A stretch of 64,000 bases of DNA from Peptoniphilus equinus (GCF_027921445.1 NZ_CP115667.1:1426001-1490000); one strand, 5' to 3'; positions 1 through 7,351 are shown, counted from the stretch's first letter. Translations and numbers: made by a program. The notes: a model not told the origin generated them from the sequence alone.

Positions 1-138
1 ATTGATTTTCTTTTCCACATCCAGTCCGAAGCTGTGAAGGCTGGACGGATTGGCAAAGTAGTCGGTGAGACAGTCGGTCATGGCCGCCACCACTTCCGGT
101 CTCGGTTTGGTTGTTGCACAATTATCTAAATAAATCAT
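1..138 (-). CDS. Cysteine desulfurase, N-terminal part (runs off the window)
   Basis: Only the first 46 codons are inside the window; the rest lies beyond base 1. The protein opens MIYLDNCATTKPRPEVVAAM, the usual start of NifS/IscS-type PLP-dependent cysteine desulfurases, which take sulfur from cysteine for Fe-S clusters, tRNA thiolation or cofactors. ASNPSS-like spacing is seen as ANPSSLHSFG near residues 29-38. The ATG at 138-136 is preceded on the minus strand by a GAGGATG ribosome site. The PLP lysine and the catalytic cysteine loop are outside the window, so the subtype (NifS, IscS or SufS-like) cannot be decided. It is separated from apt by the apt terminator. Confidence 0.88.
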   Translation of the reverse strand, partial: MIYLDNCATTKPRPEVVAAMTDCLTDYFANPSSLHSFGLDVEKKIN

Positions 139-195
139 TTACACACATCCTCAGCACTATTGTACCACATTCCTCTTCACGTAAAAATTCTCCAT

Positions 196-227
196 ATAAA
201 AAGCCGAGTCCGCGACTCGGCCTCTTT
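196..227 (-). terminator. Rho-independent terminator of apt
   Basis: An 8-bp perfect stem (GCCGAGTC / GACTCGGC, 203-210 with 214-221) is followed on the minus strand by a run of five T. It lies directly after the apt stop codon and separates apt from the cysteine desulfurase gene. Confidence 0.85.
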
Positions 228-736
228 TAATAGTGAAGCACGGCTTGGACGTCATAGTCCTTCAGCACGTCTCGCCCCTTTAACGCATCCAGCTCGATAA
301 GAAAATGCAGACCCGCTACATCGCCGCCGAGCTCTTCGACCATGGCGCATACCGCTTTGGCCGTGCCGCCGGTGGCAAGCAAGTCGTCCACAATCAACAC
401 CTTTTGCCCCGGCAGAATGGCGTCTTTATGAATTTCCAAACAGTCTGTGCCATATTCCAGTGCATACTCCCGACTCAAAGTCTCGGCCGGAAGTTTGCCC
501 GGTTTACGTACCGGCACGAACCCGGCCCCTTTCAGATACGCAAGGGGGGCACCGACGATAAAGCCGCGAGCTTCAATCCCGATGACCACGTCCACCTCGA
601 CGTCGGACAGCTTCGCCAAGGCATCGACAGCTTCTTTAAACCCCTCAGGTTCTTTTAAGAGCGTGGTGATATCACGAAAGACAACACCCTCGACAGGATA
701 GTCGTTTAAAGCACGAATTTTTTCATTTAACTGCAT
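227..736 (-). CDS. apt: Adenine phosphoribosyltransferase
   Basis: Salvages adenine with PRPP to give AMP in the cytoplasm. The 169-residue protein has the family landmarks in order: FRDITTLL (20-27), VIGIEARGF (51-59) and the PRPP loop VLIVDDLLATGGTA (113-126). An in-frame start 17 codons upstream exists, but I chose the ATG at 736 because a GGAGGG site sits 5 nt before it and the resulting length and start (MQLNEKIRALNDYP) match Apt proteins of about 170 residues. It lies 50 nt after bioB on the same strand, so the two are probably co-transcribed, and it ends at a strong terminator. Confidence 0.95.
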   Translation of the reverse strand: MQLNEKIRALNDYPVEGVVFRDITTLLKEPEGFKEAVDALAKLSDVEVDVVIGIEARGFIVGAPLAYLKGAGFVPVRKPGKLPAETLSREYALEYGTDCLEIHKDAILPGQKVLIVDDLLATGGTAKAVCAMVEELGGDVAGLHFLIELDALKGRDVLKDYDVQAVLHY

Positions 737-786
737 AAGGTCCCTCCAATTCATAGCAATTATACCACAAAGGGGACCGCCGCTCA

Positions 787-1743
787 TCAGTGAATCTGAA
801 AACCCAAGGCCGTCACCATGGCGATATCGGTGGTGGGATGCATCCCCTGTGTCGTAAGAAGCGTCCCCGAAATGGCGGCGTTGGCGCCGGAGGTCAAACT
901 CTCCCGGCCGTAATCCGCCATCACACTGCGTCCGCCGGCGAGACGCAAGTACACATCTTTTAAAATAAAACGGTAGACGGCCATGGTGCGATTAATTTCC
1001 TCCGTCGTCAAGGGCGTATTGCCTCCAAAGGGCGTGCCCGAAATAGGATTTAACACATTCACCGGCACGCTCACCACCGGCAGGTTTTTGATCTCAAAGG
1101 CCATGTCCACACGATCGGATCGACTTTCCCCGAGACCGATGATGCCGCCGCTGCAGATCTCCATCCCCACACGGTGCGCCGCCTCGATGGCCGCAAGTTT
1201 CTCATCAAACGAGTGGGTACTGCAGACCCTCTCAAAGAAGTTGCGGGAACTCTCCACATTGTTGTGGACACGACGCACTCCCGCATCATAGAGCTTCTGA
1301 TAATTGGCTTCATCTAAAAGGCCGAAGGAGACGCAGACGTCCATCCCCACTTCTTCAATAATACGCCGGATCACCCTCACAGCAAGGTCCACCTCAGCGT
1401 CACTGAGGCGCTTGCCGCTCGTGACCAGAGAATAGCGCCCCATGCCAAGCTCTTTTTGTCGCCGGGCATCCGCCACAATCACATCGCCATCCAGAAGATC
1501 ATAGACCTCAGCATGTCCCGACCAGTGCGCCGACTGGGCACAGAATTTACAGTCCTCGGAACACTTGCCGCTTTTCGCATTAATAACGGTACAAAACTCA
1601 AACCGATCGCCCATATAGTGGCGGCGCACGGCATCGGCGCAGGCCTTTAAGTCCTCATAATCACTGTCATACAGCACCAGCGCCTCATCTTTGGTGATGT
1701 CATAGCCGGCAATCACGCTATCTTTCAAATTAAAAATATCCAT
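787..1743 (-). CDS. bioB: Biotin synthase (radical SAM)
   Basis: Inserts sulfur into dethiobiotin, the last step of biotin synthesis. The radical-SAM cluster motif SGKCSEDCKFC gives cysteines 61, 65 and 68; length 318 is normal for BioB. An AGAGAGGTG site precedes the ATG. No other biotin synthesis gene is visible in the window, so the cell may complete imported dethiobiotin or carry the other genes elsewhere. It is followed 50 nt later by apt on the same strand. Confidence 0.94.
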   Translation of the reverse strand: MDIFNLKDSVIAGYDITKDEALVLYDSDYEDLKACADAVRRHYMGDRFEFCTVINAKSGKCSEDCKFCAQSAHWSGHAEVYDLLDGDVIVADARRQKELGMGRYSLVTSGKRLSDAEVDLAVRVIRRIIEEVGMDVCVSFGLLDEANYQKLYDAGVRRVHNNVESSRNFFERVCSTHSFDEKLAAIEAAHRVGMEICSGGIIGLGESRSDRVDMAFEIKNLPVVSVPVNVLNPISGTPFGGNTPLTTEEINRTMAVYRFILKDVYLRLAGGRSVMADYGRESLTSGANAAISGTLLTTQGMHPTTDIAMVTALGFQIH

Positions 1744-1826
1744 AAAACACCTCTCTTCTACACTAGAATAAGGGCTTACGGATATATTGTCAACCTTATT
1801 TGTTTTTCAGTTAATAATTGTCGCCA

Positions 1827-2228
1827 TTAACTTCTCCCATCAAACTTATGACCGCACTTGGGGCAGGTCACTTTTATCCGTCCCTTGCCCTTAGGTATAC
1901 GCAGCTCCTGATGACAGGACGGACAGCTCACGTATTTGTTCTCCCGGTCGCCCAACCGTCGCTTAAGCTTGCTAAACGGTGCCGTCACTGCATTGAGAGC
2001 CTGCTGAACCTTTCGGTTCTCATTGTAGCGCCCGGTGATATTTTTACTGAACAGGCGAAAGTACATATAGACGATAAGAAGCAGGGTGACGTACGCCGTC
2101 TGAACATGAAGCGCCCGCCCGACGGCAAAGCTTGCGATGACAAGGACCATCAGCACGCGACTTAACGTGTCACTGCCATACATGGCGCCATAGCGCCCTT
2201 GCATAAAACGATAAAACTTTTCTTTCAT
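1827..2228 (-). CDS. Small membrane protein with C-terminal zinc ribbon
   Basis: A 133-residue protein of unknown function. Two hydrophobic segments (about 22-40 and 44-60) are followed by a basic linker and a C-terminal zinc ribbon with cysteine pairs C102/C105 (CPSC) and C122/C125 (CPKC), separated by a basic IPKGKGRIKV stretch. Similar two-helix plus zinc-ribbon proteins are conserved but uncharacterised in Bacillota. The ribbon would face the cytoplasm if both helices form a hairpin. It sits about 80 nt upstream of bioB without an obvious terminator between them. Confidence 0.75.
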   Translation of the reverse strand: MKEKFYRFMQGRYGAMYGSDTLSRVLMVLVIASFAVGRALHVQTAYVTLLLIVYMYFRLFSKNITGRYNENRKVQQALNAVTAPFSKLKRRLGDRENKYVSCPSCHQELRIPKGKGRIKVTCPKCGHKFDGRS

Positions 2229-2290
2229 ACTAACCTCATTTCTAAGTGTATTATAACAGAGAACCGCCGTAAAAATTTTTTAATTTTTTC

Positions 2291-2319
2291 TTGACTGCAA
2301 TGTAAAATCTCTGTATAAT
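2291..2319 (+). promoter_or_regulatory. Promoter of tRNA-Leu
   Basis: TTGACT (2291-2296) and a perfect TATAAT (2314-2319) with a 17-nt spacer, ending 36 nt before the mature tRNA. This is a near-consensus sigma-A type promoter. Confidence 0.85.
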
Positions 2320-2355
2320 TGTTTTTGTTGTCGACGCGAAATGTTGACAGACCAT

Positions 2356-2439
2356 GCGGGAATGGCGGAATTGGCAGACGCGCTAGACTTAGGATCTAGT
2401 TCCAATGGAGTGGGGGTTCAAGTCCTCTTTCCCGCACCA
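2356..2439 (+). tRNA. tRNA-Leu (anticodon UAG)
   Basis: Acceptor strands GCGGGAA (2356-2362) and TTCCCGC (2429-2435) pair, and ACCA is encoded at the 3' end. The anticodon stem CTAGA/TCTAG encloses loop CTTAGGA with anticodon TAG at 2390-2392. The D arm (GGCAGACGC region), a variable arm and the GGTTCAAGTCC T-loop are present. The 84-nt length with an extended variable arm fits a class II leucine tRNA. Confidence 0.95.
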
Positions 2440-2445
2440 AAATTG

Positions 2446-2476
2446 AAACCCCTTGCGCTTGACGCAGGGGGTTTTT
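2446..2476 (+). terminator. Terminator after tRNA-Leu
   Basis: Stem CCCCTTGCG / CGCAGGGG (one bulge) followed by GTTTTTG, starting 7 nt after the CCA end. Confidence 0.8.
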
Positions 2477-2487
2477 GTCTACAAAGT

Positions 2488-2523
2488 AGGACTGCACTAT
2501 CAACAGACAGTGCAGTCCTTTTT
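2488..2523 (+). terminator. Second hairpin terminator downstream of tRNA-Leu
   Basis: An 11-bp perfect inverted repeat AGGACTGCACT / AGTGCAGTCCT (2488-2498 with 2509-2519) followed by five T. It forms a back-up terminator. The following stretch to the cstA ribosome site (about 2525-2865) contains no ORF with a credible start or family match. Confidence 0.7.
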
Positions 2524-2875
2524 GATTTAACTATGCCCCTCAATGGACAGACGCTCAGTAGCCATGACAACAGGATCGCAAACACCGGGTATCCGTTCGA
2601 TACAGCCTCATCTCGCTACGATCTATCGCACCGATCTGTACTTTTTAGCGGAATTTTTCCATGAAGTGACGATTTATTCTCTCGCTCACCCTTTGGCCTC
2701 GTCGGTTGTAAGCGGTGCAATTTCAAAACCGCCGCCCTCACGATTGCCATCGAACACACCTTTGCCGCACGCTCGTCCCGGTATGAGTTTTGTAAAATTT
2801 TACCCCTCGCCTTGAAAATTCCACATCGTGGTAGTAAGCTAATTACTGTCAAACTATATTTTTTAGGAGGTCTTT

Positions 2876-4351
2876 ATGACATTATTTCTTATCGGACTTG
2901 TCATTCTCCTCGTCGGCGGTATCGGCTACGGTCGTTACTGTGAAAAAGTTTTCGGCCCTGACGATCGTGTGACCCCTGCGGTTGCACTCGCTGACGGCGT
3001 GGACTACGTGGGAATGAAAAAGTGGAAAAACCAACTTATCGAACTGTTAAACATTGCCGGGACCGGGCCGATCCTCGGACCCATCCAGGGGATTCTCTTC
3101 GGACCCATCGCATTCTTAACCATCCCTATCGGCTGTGTACTCGCCGGTTCACTTCACGACTACTTTGTCGGCATGATCTCCATGCGCAATGAAGGGGCAC
3201 AAATTCCTCGACTCATGCAAAAATACATAGGCTCCGGAACCAACAAAGTATACAACATCATCATCTGGATCCTCATGCTCCTCACCGGAGTCGTCTTTAT
3301 CTACACGCCCGGCGATTTGATTGTCAACGATATTTTAGGGCTGGATGTGAACTCCGGCGTCATTTGGGTTGTCTATGCTATCATCTTACTCTATTACATC
3401 CTGGCGACACTCTTCCCTATTGATGCCATCATCGGACGGGTCTATCCTATCTTCGGCGCATTTCTGATCGTCAGCGCCATCGGCGTTTTTGTCGGCGTAC
3501 TCTTCACTGGCAGTGCCGATCTTCACCCTATTACCGAGGGCGCACTGATCTCCGCACACCCTACGGGGCAATCTTTTATTCCGGTGTTCTTCATCACCGT
3601 CGCCTGCGGTATTATGTCCGGGTTCCACGGCTCCCAAGCTACGCTGATCTCCCGTACCGTCAAGAGCGAACGTGAAGGCCGCCACACCTTCTACAACATG
3701 ATGCTTATTGAAGGCTTCATCGCTATGTGCTGGGCCGCAGGCGCTATGGTGCTCTTTAACACCACCGCCGCCCTCGACACTCCTGCAACCCTTGTCGTCG
3801 GCGAAGTATCCCGCCGCTTCATGGGCAACATCGGTGGTCTGATTGCCATCGTCGGCGTTATCGTCCTTCCAATCACCTCCGGTGACACGGCTTTCCGCTC
3901 TCTTCGTCTGATGATTGCTGAGCAGTTCAACATCGACCAAAAGGCACCTGCAAAACGAATTATGCTCTCTATCATCATCTTCATTCCGGCCCTTGCCATT
4001 CTGTTCTTTGCAAAGAGCAATGCTGAAGGCTTCAACCTGCTCTGGCGTTACTTCGGTTTCACCAACCAGCTGGTTGCCGTCTTTGCCTTAGTTCTTACCG
4101 CTGTATATCTAAAGATTCACGGTAAGAACTACATCATCGCATTGGCGCCGGCATTCTTCTACACCTTCGTCGTCATCAGCTACATCTGTCACGCTGAAAT
4201 CGGCTTCTCTCTCGACGCCCGTCTCGGCATGGACGGCTACACCGTAAGCTACATCGTCGGTGTCGTGGCCGCAGTCCTGATGGTCCTCTTTGTCAACAAA
4301 GCCTCATCGCACAACAAAGACGAGATCCTGCGTCTCGATAACGCTCACTAA
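2876..4351 (+). CDS. cstA: Carbon starvation protein CstA family transporter
   Basis: A 491-residue polytopic inner-membrane protein of the CstA/BtsT family, which imports pyruvate or, in some reports, peptides. Family features seen are the N-terminal helix with GGIGYGRYCEKVFG, the conserved loop LLNIAGTGPILGPIQG (about 58-73), a SGFHGSQATLISRT stretch (about 250) and roughly 13-15 hydrophobic segments. The length matches the short Bacillota form rather than the 700-residue enterobacterial CstA. A TAGGAGG site lies 7 nt upstream. It is a single-gene unit ending in a strong terminator. Confidence 0.92.
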   Translation: MTLFLIGLVILLVGGIGYGRYCEKVFGPDDRVTPAVALADGVDYVGMKKWKNQLIELLNIAGTGPILGPIQGILFGPIAFLTIPIGCVLAGSLHDYFVGMISMRNEGAQIPRLMQKYIGSGTNKVYNIIIWILMLLTGVVFIYTPGDLIVNDILGLDVNSGVIWVVYAIILLYYILATLFPIDAIIGRVYPIFGAFLIVSAIGVFVGVLFTGSADLHPITEGALISAHPTGQSFIPVFFITVACGIMSGFHGSQATLISRTVKSEREGRHTFYNMMLIEGFIAMCWAAGAMVLFNTTAALDTPATLVVGEVSRRFMGNIGGLIAIVGVIVLPITSGDTAFRSLRLMIAEQFNIDQKAPAKRIMLSIIIFIPALAILFFAKSNAEGFNLLWRYFGFTNQLVAVFALVLTAVYLKIHGKNYIIALAPAFFYTFVVISYICHAEIGFSLDARLGMDGYTVSYIVGVVAAVLMVLFVNKASSHNKDEILRLDNAH

Positions 4352-4358
4352 ACCCTCA

Positions 4359-4384
4359 CTGCCGGAAGTCCCGGCAGTTTTTTT
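4359..4384 (+). terminator. Terminator of cstA
   Basis: CTGCCGG (4359-4365) pairs with CCGGCAG, followed by seven T. It begins 7 nt after the cstA stop. Confidence 0.9.
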
Positions 4385-4537
4385 CACCTTAACTACCTGA
4401 CACGTGGTGCGAAATCATGAGAGCTTGCCGCTGCCATGAGCTCATCACTCGGCGACGTGCCTTTGATTTAATCTTCAAAACATAAAAAAACGCACATGAG
4501 GCTCGTTGGTCGTAAAACAGTAATATGTGAATTTCTT

Positions 4538-4569
4538 GGAACAGGTATGATTTCGGTCATACCTGTTCC
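4538..4569 (-). repeat. 13-bp hairpin overlapping the recombinase stop
   Basis: A perfect 13-bp inverted repeat (4538-4550 with 4557-4569, half GGAACAGGTATGA) with a 6-nt loop overlaps the stop codon of the recombinase tail. There is no clear T run on the minus strand, so it may be an mRNA 3' end structure or part of the element end. Confidence 0.6.
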
Positions 4570-4892
4570 GCTTTTAGCAGTACATCCACGGGGATGAAGC
4601 CTATGAGGTCATAGGAGATATGAATCTTCTGTTTCCTCTTGCCGGTGGACTTGTCGGGTGCTTCAACATAAACAGCCTTAACAAGCTCTCTGAGGGCGTA
4701 GGGGTTCAGCTCCGTGAGGTCGCTGTTTCGTTTTACCCTTTGGATAAACTGCTCTAAATTATCTGCCTGTCGTTCCTGTTCTTCAATAACCTGTTGCAGA
4801 CTTCTGACCTCAGCCTTGAGGTCTTTTTGTTCCTGTGTGTAGTTCTTGCTCATCATAGCGAACTTCTCGTCATCGAGCGTACCGGCTACCTT
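4557..4892 (-). pseudogene. Serine recombinase C-terminal fragment (DUF4368-type)
   Basis: The open frame from 4892 down to 4557 encodes only the last ~110 residues of a large serine recombinase. It starts KVAGTLDDEKFAMMSKNY in the coiled-coil region, continues through a Glu/Gln-rich helix, and ends with the LRELVKAVYVEAPDKS and KIHISYDLIGFIP segments typical of the DUF4368 tail found in conjugative-transposon recombinases. The catalytic N-terminal resolvase domain and zinc-ribbon recombinase domain are gone. The frame is cut at about 4890 where the Nudix gene begins, so this is a joined fragment and not a gene. It is probably not translated from its own start. Confidence 0.75.
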
Positions 4893-5256
4893 TTAGTTCC
4901 TCGTAGGACAACCAAACTAATTTGTGGTCGGTTTCCATCGGTTCTTGGTCTTTCTGTATTATCTCGCCAGCGTAATAATTCTGAATCGGGTGGAAGTGTT
5001 CAATTACAGGATGCTCAATATATGCTTCAGCGGAACATACAAACTCTTTGACAACGACAGAACAGCCTGCTTCCTCTAAACACTCTCTTTGAATACACTC
5101 ATTGTCAGTTTCATTTTCATCAATGCCGCCGCCAAGGAAAAAGAAACCCTTTGATGTTTGCACAACACCGAGTTTGCCATTATTAAACGGAATAATATAC
5201 GCACCCTTCCTGTCAACATAGGCGTCCTCGCATTTAACTCCAAATATTTTGTGCAT
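4870..5256 (-). CDS. Nudix hydrolase, C-terminus cut by recombinase fragment
   Basis: A Nudix-family protein that would hydrolyse a nucleoside diphosphate-X substrate. The Nudix box spans residues 43-65 (G-x5-E-x7-REC-x-EE-x-GC) and fits the consensus. The 128-residue length is short. After WLSYEELK the reading frame enters DNA that, in another frame, encodes the recombinase coiled coil, so the last six residues (SRYAR region) are foreign. A GGAGGAAG site precedes the ATG. The catalytic box is intact, so activity may survive, but the last helix is missing. Cargo of the element remnant. Confidence 0.75.
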   Translation of the reverse strand: MHKIFGVKCEDAYVDRKGAYIIPFNNGKLGVVQTSKGFFFLGGGIDENETDNECIQRECLEEAGCSVVVKEFVCSAEAYIEHPVIEHFHPIQNYYAGEIIQKDQEPMETDHKLVWLSYEELKGSRYAR

Positions 5257-5713
5257 GACTTTCTTCCTCCTTCGCTTCGATTCGTTTCATTCAAAATAAC
5301 GTTGGGATAGCAAAACCGCCGACCGCCGTCAATGGTCAAGATGAACGGCTTCGCCGCCATTGACAGCGTCCATCCGTTTCGCTTTTGGGCAGACAAGGCG
5401 GCGGTTGCCGCCGATTTCCATTTAAGGAAATGGCACTTGCCATTATGGGGAAACGGAGAATAGCAAGCACAGCAGGTGTATGTACACTCTGCGATTTTTT
5501 GCAAAATCCAGCTTTGCCGATTTTGCGAAAAATTGAAAATCTCCGATTTGCTTGCTAAGATGCGAACATCCTTAGCAAGCAGGGCACGTGTGGACACACA
5601 TCGTGCATTTTGCAAATTTCAGCGGTGCTGCCTTTTGCAAAATCTTGTTGGGCAACATCCCAAACCCTTTAACGATTTTTTCAAAATCGGCTACGCTCTT
5701 GCGGAGCTGAACA
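5257..5713 (-). other. Non-coding segment with inverted repeats between mobC and Nudix gene (oriT-like)
   Basis: No credible gene is present here, although in intact elements a relaxase gene normally follows mobC. The stretch holds several inverted repeats. One is GCTTGCTAAGATG (5550-5562) against 5567-5580 with a CGAA loop and one bulge. Another is GTCAATGG (5328-5335) against CCATTGAC (5357-5364). Repeated TTTTGCAAAATC-like words lie between 5495 and 5645. Position and structure fit a transfer-origin or relaxosome-binding region left after relaxase deletion; this is inference. Confidence 0.35.
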
Positions 5714-6061
5714 TCACTTTATTTTGGAGAGTGATATAAGGATTTTTCGGATTCCCTCATAAATTTCTTCCTGGTTCTTTTTGATTTCTTCAATATCTTC
5801 TTCGTAAATATTGCCGGTGGAATTGACACGCTTGGCAATTTGGTTTTCGCTGTTGGAGATGCTTTTCATTCTAAGTGTCAGCTCACGAAGTTCGGGCATA
5901 TCCAATTTTACAACGTATCCGTCAATTACCATTTTGCGGATATAGGCACTCATATTCTCAATGCCCGCCTGTTCCATTTTCTTTTTTATCAGAGCTTGCT
6001 CTTTTTCATCTACAAAGAACTTTACCTGTATCGGTCGTTTGCGATTTCTGTTATCTGGCAT
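5714..6061 (-). CDS. mobC: Plasmid mobilization relaxosome protein, MobC family
   Basis: A 115-residue small basic protein opening with MPDNRNRKRPIQVKFFVDE, a ribbon-helix-helix type DNA-binding start, followed by QAGIENMSAYIRKMVIDGY, the conserved core of MobC accessory relaxosome proteins, and a charged helical tail. MobC proteins bind near oriT and assist relaxase nicking. The ATG at 6061 is chosen over an in-frame GTG five codons upstream because a GAGGG site sits 8 nt before it. The expected downstream relaxase is absent, so the protein has no visible partner. The tail SLSKIK is complete. Confidence 0.82.
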   Translation of the reverse strand: MPDNRNRKRPIQVKFFVDEKEQALIKKKMEQAGIENMSAYIRKMVIDGYVVKLDMPELRELTLRMKSISNSENQIAKRVNSTGNIYEEDIEEIKKNQEEIYEGIRKILISLSKIK

Positions 6062-6072
6062 AAGTGTTACCC

Positions 6073-6453
6073 TCACTTATATGATGCGGTTATTTTTCTT
6101 CCAATCTTCATATCTTGCCGCCACTTCGGAGCTTCGCCATCGTCTGCCCAATACTCGTCCATAGCAACGATCTTATCGTCTTTGAGCTTGATGAAGGAGG
6201 TAACGTGGAAAGAAGGGGAGCGATCTTTCGGATATACCTGTGTTGCAGTGATAATCATATCGTCCGTCGTGACGATCTTTTCAACCTCGCCATCCCAATC
6301 GCCGGGATACTCGCAGTTGGCTCTTATAAATTCATCTACCGTGAAATTCTCATTGGAGCAATGCCAATTCACATAGGCATCGGCGTGGAAATATTCTCTT
6401 ATCTCGTCTGCTCTCTGTGCGAGAATGTCAGACCAAAACTGTTGTATGTTCAT
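6073..6453 (-). CDS. NTF2-like / SnoaL-like domain protein
   Basis: A 126-residue single-domain protein with the pattern of the NTF2/SnoaL fold: an N-terminal helix (QQFWSDILAQRADEIREYF), HADAYVNWHCSNENFTVDEF, then strands ending FHVTSFIKLKDDKIVAMDEYWADDGEAPKW. Members range from small enzymes to binding proteins, so no reaction can be assigned. An AAGGTG site precedes the ATG. It is 11 nt from mobC and is a cargo gene of the remnant element; such proteins are common in Clostridia integrative elements. Confidence 0.75.
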   Translation of the reverse strand: MNIQQFWSDILAQRADEIREYFHADAYVNWHCSNENFTVDEFIRANCEYPGDWDGEVEKIVTTDDMIITATQVYPKDRSPSFHVTSFIKLKDDKIVAMDEYWADDGEAPKWRQDMKIGRKITASYK

Positions 6454-6474
6454 TGATTCACCTTATCCCAATAA

Positions 6475-6561
6475 TTAGGTTTCTTGCCAAGATTTATAGT
6501 GAACATAGCCTTTTCCGTCAATCTCATCAACAGTCTGCATTGGTTTGATGATGTAATTCAT
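6475..6561 (-). pseudogene. GNAT acetyltransferase N-terminal stump
   Basis: A 28-codon frame with a good GAGG site reads MNYIIKPMQTVDEIDG followed by KGYVHYKSWQET and then a stop. This is the usual first strand and helix of GNAT N-acetyltransferases (x-I-R-x-M-x-x-x-D ... VHYxSWxET). Everything after the first helix is missing and the next gene begins 21 nt later, so most of the gene was deleted. Confidence 0.6.
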
Positions 6562-6605
6562 TGTTAACCTCTAAATTCTTTCTCCTCTTTGGGTATCGTA
6601 TAGTC

Positions 6606-6862
6606 TTAATCCAAAGAATTGTACTCGGTGACTGATTTGAGATATGCCTCTGGGTCTCCGTTCAAAACGAGGTCGGCATACGCCAACGGGTCATTAACGG
6701 GTCATTGTAGATAAGATAATCAAGCTCTGACCGCTGATACATATTGTCAGCGATTTCGTTTTCCACGGCGGTGCAGTTAATGGCAATCATACTGCCATCA
6801 TTGAACTTCAACTCCACGCAACCGCTATCCATATTGAACGCACAAGACAATAATTTTTTCAT
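6606..6862 (-). pseudogene. DUF6061-like gene broken by an 11-bp tandem duplication
   Basis: The start MKKLLSCAFNMDSGCVELKF has a GGAGG site 8 nt upstream. The frame ends early (…YNDPLMTRWRMPTSF) because AACGGGTCATT is duplicated in tandem at 6685-6695 and 6696-6706. Removing one copy restores YNDPLAYADLVLNGDPEAYL…SLD and a stop at 6608-6606, giving about 82 residues. The repaired protein looks like the small DUF6061 family carried by integrative elements (family named from memory). Function unknown. Confidence 0.7.
6685..6706. repeat. 11-bp perfect tandem duplication
   Basis: Two adjacent copies of AACGGGTCATT (6685-6695, 6696-6706) cause the frameshift in the DUF6061-like gene. Confidence 0.95.
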
Positions 6863-6887
6863 CTGCCTAACCTCCATCTACATTCGT

Positions 6888-6930
6888 TGTGTGTACACAC
6901 ATTGTAGCACGAAGGTGTGTCATTTTTCAA
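6888..6930 (-). promoter_or_regulatory. Promoter with palindromic operator upstream of the element genes
   Basis: On the minus strand TTGAAA (6930-6925) and TACAAT (6906-6901) are 18 nt apart. Immediately downstream lies the perfect 14-bp palindrome TGTGTGTACACACA (6888-6901), covering the expected start of transcription, a classic repressor position. It would drive the DUF6061-like, acetyltransferase, NTF2-like and mobC genes. Confidence 0.6.
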
Positions 6931-7351
6931 TAGGCTCATCAAAATTTATCGCATTAAAGTATAACTTTTCTATGAACCAAGGACGATTGGGCGGTTTTTC
7001 GAGGGGTGGTGTACTCTGCATCGAAACAAACCACTATCAACTTAACGGCTTGGTGGGTTTGCTCACGAAACTGCAAGCATTCACACTTTCTGACGAACGG
7101 GGTTCATTATGGTGTGATTCGCTGTTTTGTAGGGACTTTACCACGCAAACGGCAATTATTTCACTCGTTTCACTATCCCTGCCATACATAGCGCAAAAAC
7201 AGGGTATTTCGCCCCAAAAACAAACAACGGCACTCAGCCGAAGCTGAATGCCGTATGTTCGTTTGTTTCCCAATCCTGTTCGACAGATGCCGCAAAATTA
7301 GTAATTTTTTGAATTACTGTCTTACGAGCACACAGCCGACTGTGAGCTTTT
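6931..7351. other. Non-coding end of the element remnant
   Basis: About 420 bp without a supportable gene. It contains a long imperfect hairpin at 7217-7269 (ACGGCACTCAGC / GCTGAATGCCGT with CGAA loop and A/C-rich flanks that also pair), a small inverted repeat AGTAATT/AATTACT at 7300-7318, and the proposed right inverted repeat 7313-7326. A plus-strand hairpin CACAG/CTGTG with seven T follows at 7328-7354, overlapping the stop of the exporter gene. Confidence 0.5.

Larger units (their letters stand above)
4511..7326. mobile_element. Decayed mobilizable element remnant with terminal inverted repeats
   Basis: A 2.8-kb AT-richer block between cstA and the ABC exporter. CGTAAAACAGTAAT at 4511-4524 is matched 13 of 14 in inverted orientation at 7313-7326, which I take as the element ends. 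Contents, all on the minus strand, are a serine recombinase tail next to one end, a truncated Nudix gene, mobC without a relaxase, an NTF2-like gene, an acetyltransferase stump and a frameshifted DUF6061-like gene. A large serine recombinase placed at one end and short imperfect end repeats are features of the Tn4451-type family. The exact family is inferred, and the element cannot be autonomous. Confidence 0.65.

Noticed and set aside
2543-2852. Overlapping frames on both strands between tRNA-Leu and cstA
   Set aside because: No ribosome sites, no recognisable family and mutually overlapping; treated as non-coding.
5076-5615. 179-residue minus-strand frame across the gene-free mobC-Nudix stretch
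   Set aside because: It overlaps the Nudix start in another frame and reads through several inverted repeats; no family match.
6744-7273. Frames on both strands at the right end of the element remnant
   Set aside because: They overlap a promoter and inverted repeats and show no family pattern.
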